From NCBI RefSeq assembly GCF_001701045.1, contig NZ_CP016757.1:1667501-1731500 (forward strand): a stretch of 64,000 nt of DNA, read 5' to 3'. The notes beneath the pieces are model-generated. The model saw only the letters and a program-made list of their open reading frames with translations, had not been told where the DNA came from and made no database searches. This document shows, piece after piece, positions 18,437-28,050 of this stretch. Source of the DNA: Cloacibacillus porcorum. GTDB lineage: Bacteria > Synergistota > Synergistia > Synergistales > Synergistaceae. The position numbers were made by a program, and so were the translations under genes. How positions within the stretch are numbered: the stretch's first letter is position 1; each line of letters opens with the position of its first letter.

Positions 18437-19858
18437 ATGGACAAGTTGGAGAACAGGGATATCAGCCTTAAAAACAAAAGCATACATTTAATGGGGATCG
18501 GAGGGGCCGGAATGAGCGGCCTGGCCATCCTTTTAGATCAGATCGGGGCTAAGGTCTCTGGCTGCGACACGATAAAGACCCCCTATATGAAACACCTTGA
18601 TGAACGTAACATTCCTATTATTATAGGACATGAAGCCAGGCACATAGATGAATTTATGCCGAATATCCTTGTCTATTCCAGCGCCCTGCCCAACGACCAT
18701 CCGGAGATCCTCAAGGCGTGGCAGCAGGGGATACAGGTATCGCGCCGCGCCGAGGTGCTGAGCCAGATATTTAACGTGCGCCGCGGCGTCGGAGTGGCTG
18801 GAACGCACGGAAAGACCACCACCTCCTCGATGATCTCGCTGGTCGCGGAGAACGCGGGGCTGGATCCCACCGTCGCGATCGGCGGCGAGCTGCTGCAGAT
18901 CGGTACGAACGCCAAGCTTGGCACAAGCGACTATATGGTTGCCGAGCTGGACGAGAGCGACCGCTCCTTCGTCTACTTCCACCCCGAACTGGCCATCGTC
19001 ACCAACGTCGACTGGGACCACCGGGACCACTATATGACATTCAAGGCCGTCACCGACGCCTTTGCCGAGTTTCTCACGAATGTCAAGAGCGAGGGTAAGG
19101 TTATCCTCTGTATGGAGGACAGCGGTGTGCGCAAGCTCCGCGAAGAGTACAGCGTCTCTCCCTCCGCTGTCACCTATGGCTGGGGGCGCGGTTGGAACTG
19201 GGGCGCCGCGGAGGTGAAGCACTTCGCCGGCGGCGGCGTCTCCTATCTGCTCTTTCACGACGGCGAAGAGCTCGGGACCGTCGAGCTCTCCGTATCGGGA
19301 GAACATAACGTGCTCAACTCGCTCGCGGCCTACGCCGCCTGCTATGAAATGGGCATCGCGCACGACGATATCGTCAAAGGGCTGAAAATATTCAGGGGCG
19401 CGAAGCGCAGGCTGCAAAGGACGGGAGAGGTGGGGGACATCCTCATCTATGACGATTACGGCCATCACCCCAACGAGATATCGGCGACGCTGAACACCGT
19501 GCGCCGGATATTCCCCGAACGCCGCATCGTCGCCATCTTCCAGCCGCACCGCTTCAGCCGCACCGCCGCACTCTACAAGGAGTTTGCCGACGCCCTTTCT
19601 CTTGCGGACCGGGCATTTATACTGCCGATATATGGCTCCGACGAAATGCCGATGGAGGGCGTCTCCTCCAAGCTGATCTTTGACGCCGCCTCGGACGACA
19701 CGCGCTCGCACTACGAGCTATCGGGAAACTTTGACGACCTTATCTCCTCGGTCTGCAAGGCTGCCCGCTCCGGCGACATCATCCTGACGGTCGGCGCGGG
19801 ATCTGTGGGGACGCTCGGCAAAAAGATCGTTGAAAAGCTGACGGAAATGCAGGCGTAG
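18437..19858 (+). CDS. murC: UDP-MurNAc:L-alanine ligase
   Basis: First Mur ligase, adding L-alanine to UDP-MurNAc. The protein begins with HLMGIGGAGMSGLA, the MurC Rossmann loop; the P-loop GVAGTHGKTTTSS is near residue 118; DESDRSF near 173 and YDDYGHHPNEI near 345 are MurC hallmarks. 473 residues, normal. GAAGGGAGAG upstream of the ATG is a good ribosome site. The next gene, murB, starts at the base right after the stop codon. Confidence 0.96.
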   Translation: MDKLENRDISLKNKSIHLMGIGGAGMSGLAILLDQIGAKVSGCDTIKTPYMKHLDERNIPIIIGHEARHIDEFMPNILVYSSALPNDHPEILKAWQQGIQVSRRAEVLSQIFNVRRGVGVAGTHGKTTTSSMISLVAENAGLDPTVAIGGELLQIGTNAKLGTSDYMVAELDESDRSFVYFHPELAIVTNVDWDHRDHYMTFKAVTDAFAEFLTNVKSEGKVILCMEDSGVRKLREEYSVSPSAVTYGWGRGWNWGAAEVKHFAGGGVSYLLFHDGEELGTVELSVSGEHNVLNSLAAYAACYEMGIAHDDIVKGLKIFRGAKRRLQRTGEVGDILIYDDYGHHPNEISATLNTVRRIFPERRIVAIFQPHRFSRTAALYKEFADALSLADRAFILPIYGSDEMPMEGVSSKLIFDAASDDTRSHYELSGNFDDLISSVCKAARSGDIILTVGAGSVGTLGKKIVEKLTEMQA

Positions 19859-20740
19859 ATGGAAAAGGGGGCGCTGATCTCCAACTGTTCTTTAAAGGAG
19901 CTCAACACCTGGCAGTGCGGAGGCCGCTGCCTATGGCTAGCCGCGCCCGCTTCGGTCTCAGAGGCCGCCTCGCTGATCGAGAGAGCGCGGGATTCTTCGA
20001 CTGAGCTCTACGTACTCGGCGGCGGATCGAACATCCTCGTTCAGGACGGTTTGCTGAACGCGGGGGTGATCTCCTCGGCGGCGATGGATTCGCTTGCCTT
20101 CCGTGAGGAGGGGGGCGCGGTATTCGCCGAGGCCGGAGCGGGCCTTCCCGTCAGAAAGATGCTCGCGCTGGCCCTGGAAAGAGGGCTGGGAGGACTAGCC
20201 TTTCTCGCGGGAATACCCGGTACCGTCGGCGGCGCGCTCTACGGCAACGCGGGAGCGGCGGGCGAGAGCTTCGCCCCGCTGGTCGAGTGGATTGAGACGC
20301 TGTCACGGAACGGCGAGCCGCGCTGCTGGCGGCGGGATGAGCTGCGCTGGCAGTACAGGAGCTCGCCCTGGACGGAGCCGCCGCTGCTCATAACGAAGGC
20401 GCTGTTTCGTCTCTCATATGAGTCAAAAGATAATATTATCAAAAATATAAGACATTTTTCGGAGCTTAAAAAGGGACAGCCAATCGGCGCTAAGACGGCG
20501 GGATGCGTCTTTAAGAATCCTCCCGGAGATTCGGCGGGACGGCTGCTTGACCAATGCGGCTGCAAGGAGCTCTCCGTCGGCGGGGCGCGGGTTTCCCCGC
20601 GTCACGCAAATTTTATCGAAAATCACGGAGGCGCGCGCGCGGAGGATATATATAATCTAACGCGGCTGTGTCAAAAAAGAGTATATGATGAGTTTGGGGT
20701 AACGCTGAGCTATGAAATTAAATTCTTTGGGGCGTTTTAG
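19859..20740 (+). CDS. murB: UDP-N-acetylenolpyruvoylglucosamine reductase
   Basis: FAD enzyme that reduces UDP-GlcNAc-enolpyruvate to UDP-MurNAc with NADPH. FAD-binding motifs GGGSNILVQD (about residue 59) and AGIPGTVGGALYGNAGA (about 119) are present, and YEIKFFG at the C-terminus supplies the conserved Glu. The length and lack of the extra insert fit the shorter type II MurB. The catalytic-acid Ser of the AGS-x-FKNP motif is Cys216 here (AGCVFKNP); Cys may serve the same role, but this is an inference. Starts immediately after murC; its 3' end overlaps the ftsQ-like gene by 29 bases. Confidence 0.93.
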   Translation: MEKGALISNCSLKELNTWQCGGRCLWLAAPASVSEAASLIERARDSSTELYVLGGGSNILVQDGLLNAGVISSAAMDSLAFREEGGAVFAEAGAGLPVRKMLALALERGLGGLAFLAGIPGTVGGALYGNAGAAGESFAPLVEWIETLSRNGEPRCWRRDELRWQYRSSPWTEPPLLITKALFRLSYESKDNIIKNIRHFSELKKGQPIGAKTAGCVFKNPPGDSAGRLLDQCGCKELSVGGARVSPRHANFIENHGGARAEDIYNLTRLCQKRVYDEFGVTLSYEIKFFGAF

Positions 20741-21599
20741 ACGCCGGAGAAGATTAAGAAAGATATTGCTGGTCCTCTGCGCGCTGCTGGTCGGTTTTAT
20801 GATCGCGGCGGAGAGCCGATTTGCCTTTATGCGCATTGGCGATATCCGGCTGGAACCGGCGAACATCCTGCCTCAGTACGCGGTGTGGGGCGTCATCACT
20901 CCGGACCAGGAGCGATTTTGGCCCTCGTTCTGGCTTGCAAAGGGCGATTATGTGAGGCTTCTTGAGGCATATTATCCGGTGGACGTCAGCCTTGAACTGC
21001 GTGGCTGGGGAAAATTTCACCTGAATGCCGCGCCGCTGATTCCCATTTATAAGGTCTATTGGGGAGGCAAATTTTGGTATCTCTCCGCGGAGGGCAAGCT
21101 TTGGCTATCGTCTCTGCCCGAGAATAAGATTCTCGCGGAGCATACCGCCGAGGGGCTGCCCGTGCTCACTTGGGGCGCGGACCGCGCTACGCCGATAGAC
21201 ATCTCGCAGGTCGAGGGCAACATCCACGAGTCCAGCCTGCCTATCCCGCTGATAAAGAGCTGGTACAGGATGACGAAGGAGCTGGGCTGGGATAAATATG
21301 TGAAATTCATCCAGGCCGGAGTCAAAGAGGGCACGCCGGTCGTCAGAGTGATATTTTATACGGCGGGTAATGAAAACGGCGCCCAGCTGCTGCTGCCGAA
21401 CGAGGCGGACCGATGGGCGGAGACCGGGCTGGCCGTTAAGAAACTTTACGGAGGTATTTCGAATCTTCCTCCCGACGTCTTTATTGACGGAACCTACAAG
21501 GGGAAGATCCTTATCAGAAATCTAATAGATGATAAAAAGGGTGAGATAAAGACAAAGGCGCAGGAGGCAAAGGAAAAAACGAAAACCAAGAAACCGTAA
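20712..21599 (+). CDS. FtsQ/DivIB-position bitopic membrane protein
   Basis: Probable division protein in the place of ftsQ, between murB and ftsA. The 295 residues have a strongly basic cytoplasmic N-terminus (FRRRRRLRK), one membrane segment (about 19-36) and a roughly 250-residue extracytoplasmic part ending in a Lys/Glu-rich tail. The usual POTRA signature is not obvious by eye, although SLELRGWGKFHLNAAP followed by WYLSAEGKLW and LPVLTWG is compatible with the FtsQ pattern of substrate loop, active-site-like turn and beta domain. It could be a diverged FtsQ or a lineage-specific replacement. Start ATG 20712 lies inside murB; the ribosome site is weak. Confidence 0.6.
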   Translation: MKLNSLGRFRRRRRLRKILLVLCALLVGFMIAAESRFAFMRIGDIRLEPANILPQYAVWGVITPDQERFWPSFWLAKGDYVRLLEAYYPVDVSLELRGWGKFHLNAAPLIPIYKVYWGGKFWYLSAEGKLWLSSLPENKILAEHTAEGLPVLTWGADRATPIDISQVEGNIHESSLPIPLIKSWYRMTKELGWDKYVKFIQAGVKEGTPVVRVIFYTAGNENGAQLLLPNEADRWAETGLAVKKLYGGISNLPPDVFIDGTYKGKILIRNLIDDKKGEIKTKAQEAKEKTKTKKP

Positions 21600-21670
21600 C
21601 GGTGTTTTTAGCTTGAAATAATATCTTTATCATATATATTTAGTCGAGAAAGATTTATAATGTACAATAT

Positions 21671-21687
21671 AGGGATAATAAATCCCT
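21671..21687 (+). other. Small hairpin before ftsA
   Basis: AGGGAT and ATCCCT pair around AATAA (21671-21687), ending 9 bases before the GAGGGGGA ribosome site of ftsA in an AT-rich 108-base gap. There is no T run, so it is more likely an mRNA structure or operator than a terminator. Confidence 0.35.
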
Positions 21688-21707
21688 AAAAAGAGGGGGA
21701 AATAGTT

Positions 21708-23051
21708 TTGTTTAAAAAGGCATCAAGTTATCCGCAGAACAGAGAGCCGGATCTGCTTGTCGGCCTTGACTTGGGGACAAGCAAGGTGACGGTGGTGGTG
21801 GCCGAGCGCGAAGCGGAGGGCGACGAGGCTCAGGTCATCGGGGTGGGACAGGCGCCATCCAACGGAATACGCAAGGGACTTATCGTAAATCTTGATCAGG
21901 CGGTGCGCTCTGTCCGCCAGGCGGTGAGCGACGCCCAGAATATGGTGGGGCAGGATCTCAGCGAAGTGACGGTCGCCTTTGGCGGCGGCGAGGTCACCAG
22001 CATCCGCTCTAAGGGCATGGTCTCTCTCGGACGCACGCCGCGCCCGGTCATGCGCCTTGACATAGAACGCGTTATCGACGCGGCTCAGGCCGACGTCGTT
22101 GTTCCTACGAACCAGAGCATCCTCCATACAATACCTGTCGAATATTCTCTGGACGGCAATGTCGGCATTGACGACCCCCTCGGTATGAATGCCATGCGTC
22201 TCGACATAGAGGTACAGTCGATAATCGTTCCGACCGCCACCATTCAGAACGTCTATAACTGTGTGAACAAGGCGGGGCTCAAGGTGAGCAGCCTCGTCAT
22301 AAAACCCCTCGTCTCCGCTCTCGGCGTCTTGACGCCGGAGGATGCCCTCGCGGGCGCGGTCGTCGTCGATATGGGCGGCGGCACCACCGGGGTCGCGGTA
22401 TTCGCCGACGGCAGGCCGAAACATTTGGCGCTGCTGCCGGTAGGCGGGGATCATATCACGAACGACCTCGGCAGCGTATTGAGGCTGCCGCTCAACAAGG
22501 CGGAGGAGCTCAAGCGCTCCGTCTCGCTCAGAGCGGACTTTGATCCGGAGGAGACGCTCAACTTTACGCATCTCTCCCGTGAGTACAGCATCTCGAAAGA
22601 GGACCTCTACGAGATAGTCCGCTGCCGTCTGGAAGAGCTTACAGACGACCTCATCCGCCCCGAGATAAAGGCGGCGAAGATCTCCATGCTCCCCGGCGGC
22701 ATCCTGCTGACCGGCGGCGTATCGAAGACCGGGGGCATCGACGATTTTATCCTTGAAAAGATGGACCTGCCGGCGCGCGTGGCGATGCCGGTGGACGCGA
22801 ACCGCATGCCTCCCGGCCGCAACAGCCAGGAATATTCGTCGGCGGCGGGCATCATAAAATACATTCTGGAGAGGGAGCGCGATCCCTTCCGTTATCTTGA
22901 CAATCCGACGATCGGTAAGACGGAGCAGCTCAAGAGCACGGTAAGCTACGCCCCGCCCTCCGAGGGCATCCCGATCGGCCAGAAGGATAAGGACGGTCCG
23001 GGCTTCAATCCCGTGGACGCCGTGAAGAAGCTCTTCGGAGACCTCTTCTAA
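21708..23051 (+). CDS. ftsA: Cell division protein FtsA
   Basis: Actin-like ATPase that tethers FtsZ to the membrane and signals to the septal synthases. [14 protein letters not shown] is the phosphate-1 loop, [15 protein letters not shown] (about residue 220) the phosphate-2 loop, and [14 protein letters not shown] (about 330) the adenosine motif. The region about residues 85-165 is the FtsA-specific 1C domain. The C-terminus ends in [12 protein letters not shown], an amphipathic helix that fits the membrane-targeting sequence. 447 residues. The start is TTG with a strong GAGGGGGA site. ftsZ follows after 23 bases. Confidence 0.95.
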   Translation: MFKKASSYPQNREPDLLVGLDLGTSKVTVVVAEREAEGDEAQVIGVGQAPSNGIRKGLIVNLDQAVRSVRQAVSDAQNMVGQDLSEVTVAFGGGEVTSIRSKGMVSLGRTPRPVMRLDIERVIDAAQADVVVPTNQSILHTIPVEYSLDGNVGIDDPLGMNAMRLDIEVQSIIVPTATIQNVYNCVNKAGLKVSSLVIKPLVSALGVLTPEDALAGAVVVDMGGGTTGVAVFADGRPKHLALLPVGGDHITNDLGSVLRLPLNKAEELKRSVSLRADFDPEETLNFTHLSREYSISKEDLYEIVRCRLEELTDDLIRPEIKAAKISMLPGGILLTGGVSKTGGIDDFILEKMDLPARVAMPVDANRMPPGRNSQEYSSAAGIIKYILERERDPFRYLDNPTIGKTEQLKSTVSYAPPSEGIPIGQKDKDGPGFNPVDAVKKLFGDLF

Positions 23052-23074
23052 GAACGCATGGAGGAATTATAGTA

Positions 23075-24403
23075 ATGGGAGCTATGTCAGAAATTTTTCA
23101 GCTTGATAAATCGAGCTTTCCCGCCAGGGAAGTAATAAAGGTGGTAGGCGTGGGCGGCGCGGGTAACAACGCGCTTAACCACATCATCCGCGGCGGCGTG
23201 AGCGGCGTGGAATTTATCGCGGCCAACACCGATATCGCCCATCTTGAGCTCTCAGAGGCGACCTGTCGCATCATTCTCGGCAAGGAGCTTACAAAGGGGC
23301 TCGGAGCGGGCTCCGATCCTGAGATAGGCTGCAAGTCGGCGATGGAATCGCGCGAGGAGCTGCGTGCGGTGGTCGAGGGCGCGGACATGGTCTTTGTCGC
23401 CGCCGGAATGGGCGGCGGCACCGGCACGGGAGCCGCACCGGTGATCGCGGGGATCGCCAAAGAGGCTGGAGCGCTCGTCGTGGCGGTCGTCACCCTGCCC
23501 TTCACCTTTGAGGGACGCCGGAGGATAAGACAGGCCTCCTATGGAATAGAACAGCTGCGCGACAAGGTCGACGCGCTGATCATCATTCCGAACGACAGAC
23601 TGCTCGGGATCACCGATAAAAAGACCTCCGTCAACGACGCCTTCAGAATGGCGGACGGTGTGCTGCACCAGGCGGTGCAGGGGGTGACGGACCTTATCAA
23701 GCGTCCCGGCCTCGTCAACGTCGACTTCGCCGACGTCAAAACGATTATGTCGAACGCCGGAACCGCGATTATGGGCATCGGCGAGGGCTATGGTGAGAAG
23801 CGCGCGGCTACCGCGGCCTTCAACGCCATCAACAGCCCGCTTATGGACAGCAAGATGAGCGGCGCGAAGGGCATCCTCTTCAACATTACGGGCGGCGCGA
23901 GCGTCGGCATTCATGAGATAAACGAGGCGATCAGCATCATCACCGAGGCTGCCGACGAGGATGCCTTCATCATCTGGGGCCACGTATTCGATCCGGAGAT
24001 GGAGGATTCCATCCAGATCACGGTCATTGCCACGGGCTTCGACGACGATAAAAAAGAGTCCAGAGAGCCGAAGGCCGCTGCCGTTTCCGCCCCCGAACCG
24101 GCGCCGGTGCGCGCCGCGGTGCCGAGTACCAGGCCCGCCTCGACAGGAGTGACGACCCAGGGGCTTGATATCTCCGCCGTTAAAAACCTCAACAGCTACA
24201 CGGCGGCCAAGAGCGCGCCGGTACAGCAGCAGCCGGAAGCCGTATCTGAAAAACCGGCTGAACAAAAGACTAAGCGTCATGAGCAGATAATAAAGACTGC
24301 CCAAAGTGCGGTTACTGCCGACGAAGACCTCTTTAAGCAGAGCGGGGCTCCCGTCGACCAGTACGACATACCGGCCTATCTCAGAAAGAGGCGGCAATCC
24401 TGA
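23075..24403 (+). CDS. ftsZ: Cell division GTPase FtsZ
   Basis: Tubulin-like GTPase that forms the Z ring. [15 protein letters not shown] is the N-terminal nucleotide loop, [13 protein letters not shown] (about residue 108) the tubulin signature, and [11 protein letters not shown] with NITGG support the T7 and core regions. A variable linker rich in Ala, Pro and Glu (about 325-420) leads to the conserved tail peptide [12 protein letters not shown], which binds FtsA and other partners. 442 residues, normal. GGAGG precedes the ATG. Last classical gene of the cluster; no terminator is seen before the next gene. Confidence 0.97.
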   Translation: MGAMSEIFQLDKSSFPAREVIKVVGVGGAGNNALNHIIRGGVSGVEFIAANTDIAHLELSEATCRIILGKELTKGLGAGSDPEIGCKSAMESREELRAVVEGADMVFVAAGMGGGTGTGAAPVIAGIAKEAGALVVAVVTLPFTFEGRRRIRQASYGIEQLRDKVDALIIIPNDRLLGITDKKTSVNDAFRMADGVLHQAVQGVTDLIKRPGLVNVDFADVKTIMSNAGTAIMGIGEGYGEKRAATAAFNAINSPLMDSKMSGAKGILFNITGGASVGIHEINEAISIITEAADEDAFIIWGHVFDPEMEDSIQITVIATGFDDDKKESREPKAAAVSAPEPAPVRAAVPSTRPASTGVTTQGLDISAVKNLNSYTAAKSAPVQQQPEAVSEKPAEQKTKRHEQIIKTAQSAVTADEDLFKQSGAPVDQYDIPAYLRKRRQS

Positions 24404-24513
24404 AAAAAGAGAGCCGCGCCCCCCGCAGGCCCGCGAAAATAACCGCCTGGCAGAGCTGGGAAGACTACAGAAGAGACGAAGAGTGGATCACAGAGCTGCC
24501 CAAGGGAGGAGAT

Positions 24514-25935
24514 TTGCCTTGGGCTCTCTTTTATCCCGCCGACTACTCGATCGGCTCGGCTAACCTCGGCTTTCACTATGTATTTCAGCGGCTGCGGGAG
24601 TCGGGGGTGGCGGCGGAGCGCTTTTTTGCCTCACCGGTGCCCTACCGTTCCGTCGACGCCGATACGATGCTTGAACGTTTTTCCGTCATCACGGCGAGCG
24701 TCGCCTATGAGGGCGACATTCCCGCCTTTTACCGCTGGCTCTCCGGAGCCAATATCCCTCTGCTCGCGGAGGAGCGTGTCGCCGGTTCATTTCCCGTGAT
24801 AGGCATGGGCGGCGCGCTCTCCTATATAAACCCGCTCACCGTCTCGGGAGTATGCGACTTTATCATCCTCGGCGACGGCATGGAGGTCCTTGACCATGTC
24901 ATCGAATCGCTGCGCCTCTATGAGGGCGGCTGCGGACGCCGCGAGCTCTGGCGCAGACTATCCGAAAGCCCCAATATTCTTGTGCCGCCGGTCGACATAA
25001 AGGATGGCCGGTTGGTCCGCGGCCTGCGGATTGGCCGTTCCCTCGACCTCAACGGTCCCTATCCGGTGCACAGCGCCTGGATGACGGAGAGGGGCGCCTT
25101 TGGCAAAACGCTGCTGCTGGAACTTCAGCGCGGCTGCGCGCGCTCCTGCAGCTACTGCACGCTGCCGCGCTGCTTCGGCAGTATGCGCTGGCGTAAATTC
25201 GAAATCGTCGAAAGGGCCCTGGATGAGATCACCTCGCGCTTTGAGGTGCCCCAGGCCGGTCTCGTGACGCCGGAGGCGGGGGACTATCCCTTTCTGCCGC
25301 AGCTGATCGACAAACTGATCAATAAAAATATCGGCGTCTCCTTTGCCTCCCTGCGCCTCGACCGTCTCAGCGAACAGATGATCTTGGCCCTCTCAGGCAG
25401 CGGCAGGCGCAGTATAACGGTCGCGCCGGAGACCGGCGGCGAGAGGCTGCGCTTTGGCTGCGGCAAAAAATTCACCGACGACCTGATTCTGGAAAAGCTC
25501 GCAATGGCGAAAGAGGCCGGGATCGACCGGGTGAAGCTCTATTTTATGATCGGCCTTCCGGGAGAGAACGACGAGGATATCACGGCGATGACGGAGCTTT
25601 GCCGCCGCATAATAGCGGAGACGGGGCAGAGTCTAACTCTTTCCGTCAATCCCTTCATTCCCAAGCCCGGGACGCCATGGCAGGATGAAATTTTCAGCGG
25701 AAAGCACACAATCAGGCAAAAATATGAGAAAATAAAAAGAGACATGCGAACTATTACTAAAAAAACGCCCCAGCTGAGGCTTACGGGAATAAAAGAGGCC
25801 GAGACGGAGTTCAACCTTGCGTGGTACGGGTATAACGAAAGCCGCGAACTCGCGAAAAATATTGAATCCGGTATAACAAAACTGCCCATATCGAACAAAG
25901 AGACGACCGGAATAGAGCTCGGACGCTTTATGTAA
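24514..25935 (+). CDS. Radical SAM protein with B12-binding-like N-terminal domain
   Basis: Radical SAM enzyme of unknown substrate. The N-terminal part (about 40-150) resembles a cobalamin-binding-type Rossmann domain, with FPVIGMGGALSYINP and CDFIILGDGMEVL. The radical SAM core has CARSCSYC (CxxxCxxC, about residue 209) for the 4Fe-4S cluster, followed by TPEAGDYPFL, VAPETGGERLRFG and MIGLPGENDED. The start is uncertain. TTG 24514 is the only ordinary start codon, with GGAGG only 4 bases away, yet the same frame stays open and looks coding back to the ftsZ stop (for example AWQSWEDYRRDEEW), so translation may begin at CTG 24400. Next to ftsZ and a SPOR protein. Confidence 0.8.
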   Translation: MPWALFYPADYSIGSANLGFHYVFQRLRESGVAAERFFASPVPYRSVDADTMLERFSVITASVAYEGDIPAFYRWLSGANIPLLAEERVAGSFPVIGMGGALSYINPLTVSGVCDFIILGDGMEVLDHVIESLRLYEGGCGRRELWRRLSESPNILVPPVDIKDGRLVRGLRIGRSLDLNGPYPVHSAWMTERGAFGKTLLLELQRGCARSCSYCTLPRCFGSMRWRKFEIVERALDEITSRFEVPQAGLVTPEAGDYPFLPQLIDKLINKNIGVSFASLRLDRLSEQMILALSGSGRRSITVAPETGGERLRFGCGKKFTDDLILEKLAMAKEAGIDRVKLYFMIGLPGENDEDITAMTELCRRIIAETGQSLTLSVNPFIPKPGTPWQDEIFSGKHTIRQKYEKIKRDMRTITKKTPQLRLTGIKEAETEFNLAWYGYNESRELAKNIESGITKLPISNKETTGIELGRFM

Positions 25936-25954
25936 CTGGAAAAGAGGTGGCTGA

Positions 25955-26629
25955 ATGGTGATTTCCCGCAAGACGCGCGCGCGTGACTATAAAGAGAGAA
26001 AACCGATCACGGCGTTCGGTCAGGTGATACTGCCGCTCACGATGATCATGGCCCTTGCGCTGCTTTATCTCAGTGTAAAGCTGTTCTTTTTCGCTCCGGA
26101 GAAGCTCGCGGCGGAGCGGCTCCCCTATAATATCCCCAAGGACGAGGTCATTGCCATGCCGGACGGCAGGCAGACTCCCGCCGATGACGCCTTTATTGAC
26201 GATGATCTGGAGGACGAGGTGACGGTCACTCCCAAAAAGAAGGTAAAAACGACTCCGTCCGCAAAGCCGGTACAGCCTGCGGTGACGACGGTGAAAAAGC
26301 CCGTGCAGACGGTAAAGACCAAGAGGGACGATCCCCCAAAAAAGAATGTGACGACGCCCGCCCCGGCCAAACCGGCGGCAAAGGCGGAGAGCGGAGCGAG
26401 ATGGGACATCCAGATCGGCGGCTTTTCCGCGAAGGAGGGCGCCGAGCTCACCGTCAAGCAGGCGAAGGAATCCGGGTACTCCGTATATATCGTGGACTCC
26501 GTGCTCAACGGCAAGCCCTTTTACAAGGTGAGGGTGAGGGGCGGGAGCGACAAAAAGTCCTCCCAGGAGCTTTCGAAGCGCCTCGCTAAGGCGGGTTTTC
26601 CCGTATATCTGGTAGAGATAAAACGTTAG
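25955..26629 (+). CDS. SPOR-domain membrane protein
   Basis: Predicted septum-localised protein. Short basic cytoplasmic tail, one membrane segment (about residues 22-44), a Lys/Pro/Thr-rich linker (about 85-145) and a C-terminal SPOR domain (about 148-223) starting WDIQIGGFSAKEGAEL and containing YSVYIVDSVLNGKPFYKVRVRGG. SPOR domains bind denuded glycan strands at the division site, so this fits its place directly behind ftsZ. 224 residues. GGAGG-like AAAGAGGTGG precedes the GTG/ATG start region; ATG 25955 is used. Confidence 0.87.
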   Translation: MVISRKTRARDYKERKPITAFGQVILPLTMIMALALLYLSVKLFFFAPEKLAAERLPYNIPKDEVIAMPDGRQTPADDAFIDDDLEDEVTVTPKKKVKTTPSAKPVQPAVTTVKKPVQTVKTKRDDPPKKNVTTPAPAKPAAKAESGARWDIQIGGFSAKEGAELTVKQAKESGYSVYIVDSVLNGKPFYKVRVRGGSDKKSSQELSKRLAKAGFPVYLVEIKR

Positions 26630-26811
26630 GTGCGGCGGACGCGGGGCAGAGGCACCGGACTTTTCGGCCGGGACACCGCGCGGCAGAGGCTTTGACAACA
26701 GTTTTTCATGCCGCCGCCCCGAGCACGGAGGCGGAGACGTCTTATCCGCGCCTGTGATATGATAGACTGACATACTAAAGATCATAAACATGGAAGGTCG
26801 CTGATTATTCT

Positions 26812-28050
26812 ATGGCTGGTTTCGTAAAAGAGGTGACGTCGAGGAAGAGGGCGCTGGAAGATATCACGGAGCGCCTTCTCTTTCCGTGGGGATATCCCGT
26901 CAGGGAGCTCCCGCTGGGAGAGGCCGTCGGCAGAAGAAGCGCCTCCGAGATAATAAATGACCGGCCCTATCCCCCCTTCAGCAGAAGTCTGCGCGACGGC
27001 TACGCCGTCCGCCATTTGGACGCCGCCGGCGCGACGCCGGGCACGCCGCTTTTCCTGACGAAGACGGGAGAGGTCTCTATGGGGGTGTGTCCCGATTTTG
27101 AGATATCCCCTTCGGAGGCCGCCGCGATACCGACGGGCGGCATTCTGCCTAAGGGCGCCGACGCCGTCGTGATGCTCGAGGATACGGAGCTTGCCGGCGG
27201 CTGGGTGGAGGTCCGCCGCGGCGTACAGGCCGGTGAGAATATCATCCTTGAGGGCGAGGAGATCCACCGGGGGGAGAGGCTGCTTGTGATGGGCGGCATG
27301 GTTGACTTCAAGACTATCGGTATGCTCGCGACCGCGGGGGTCTCGTCTCTCTCCGTGATCGACCTCAGGATATCGATCCTCTCCACGGGCGACGAGATAG
27401 TTCCCGTGGAGACGAAGGAGCTGCCACCCGGCTGTATCCGCGACGTCAACGGCTGGAACCTCAAGGCGCTGCTCTCGCGCTACGGCTTTGAGGCGAAATA
27501 CCGCGGCATCGCGAACGACGACGGTGCGGAGTTTGAGCGGCGTTTCCACGAAGAGCTGGCGGACTGTGATCTGCTCATCCTCAGCGGCGGCTCGTCGGTG
27601 GGCGTGCGCGACCATTGTTCCGAGATGCTGGCCTCGCTGCCGGAGCCGGGGCTTCTTGTGCGGGGGCTCAACATCGTTCCCGGAAAGCCGACGCTCATCG
27701 CCGCCGACGCGGCGGCGAAAAAGCTGGTTGTCAGCCTTCCCGGCCACCCGCTCTCCTGCCTTGCCGTCGCCTTCACCGTACTGCTGCCGCTGCTCATGCG
27801 CCGTATCGGCGCGGAGGAGCGCGAATGCGGCACGCGGCTGAGGCTGCGCCTCGCGCGCGACCTGGCGGCGCGCACGGGACCGGAGGAATTCGTCCCCTGC
27901 GTCTTGGGCGCCGATGGCAGCGTCGCGCCGATAGCCGCTAAATCAGGATATATTTCAGCGTTGGCAAAGGCCTCCGGATTCATCTGCATACCGGAGGACC
28001 GTGAAACGATCAGAGCAGGCGAAGATGCGGAGGTCTGGCTATGGCAGTAA
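26812..28050 (+). CDS. moeA: Molybdopterin molybdotransferase MoeA
   Basis: Inserts molybdate (or tungstate) into adenylylated molybdopterin. SLRDGYAVRHLD near residue 60, IPTGGILPKGADAVVMLEDTE near 105-125 (by its ends), ILSTGDEIVPVE near 195, and LSGGSSVGVRDH near 255 are MoeA motifs; VVSLPGHPLSCLAVAF near 305 closes the MogA-like core, and a C-terminal beta-barrel domain follows. 412 residues, normal. First gene of a five-gene cofactor operon; its stop overlaps the next gene by 10 bases. A second MoeA-like gene follows, as is common in anaerobes where one copy may be specific for Mo or W. Confidence 0.93.
   Translation: MAGFVKEVTSRKRALEDITERLLFPWGYPVRELPLGEAVGRRSASEIINDRPYPPFSRSLRDGYAVRHLDAAGATPGTPLFLTKTGEVSMGVCPDFEISPSEAAAIPTGGILPKGADAVVMLEDTELAGGWVEVRRGVQAGENIILEGEEIHRGERLLVMGGMVDFKTIGMLATAGVSSLSVIDLRISILSTGDEIVPVETKELPPGCIRDVNGWNLKALLSRYGFEAKYRGIANDDGAEFERRFHEELADCDLLILSGGSSVGVRDHCSEMLASLPEPGLLVRGLNIVPGKPTLIAADAAAKKLVVSLPGHPLSCLAVAFTVLLPLLMRRIGAEERECGTRLRLRLARDLAARTGPEEFVPCVLGADGSVAPIAAKSGYISALAKASGFICIPEDRETIRAGEDAEVWLWQ

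Noticed and set aside
18533-19711. 392-codon open frame antisense to murC
   Set aside because: Shadow of murC; no ribosome site or family motif.
23252-24397. 381-codon open frame antisense to ftsZ
   Set aside because: Shadow of ftsZ; low-complexity, Arg/Gly/Asp-rich translation typical of antisense frames.
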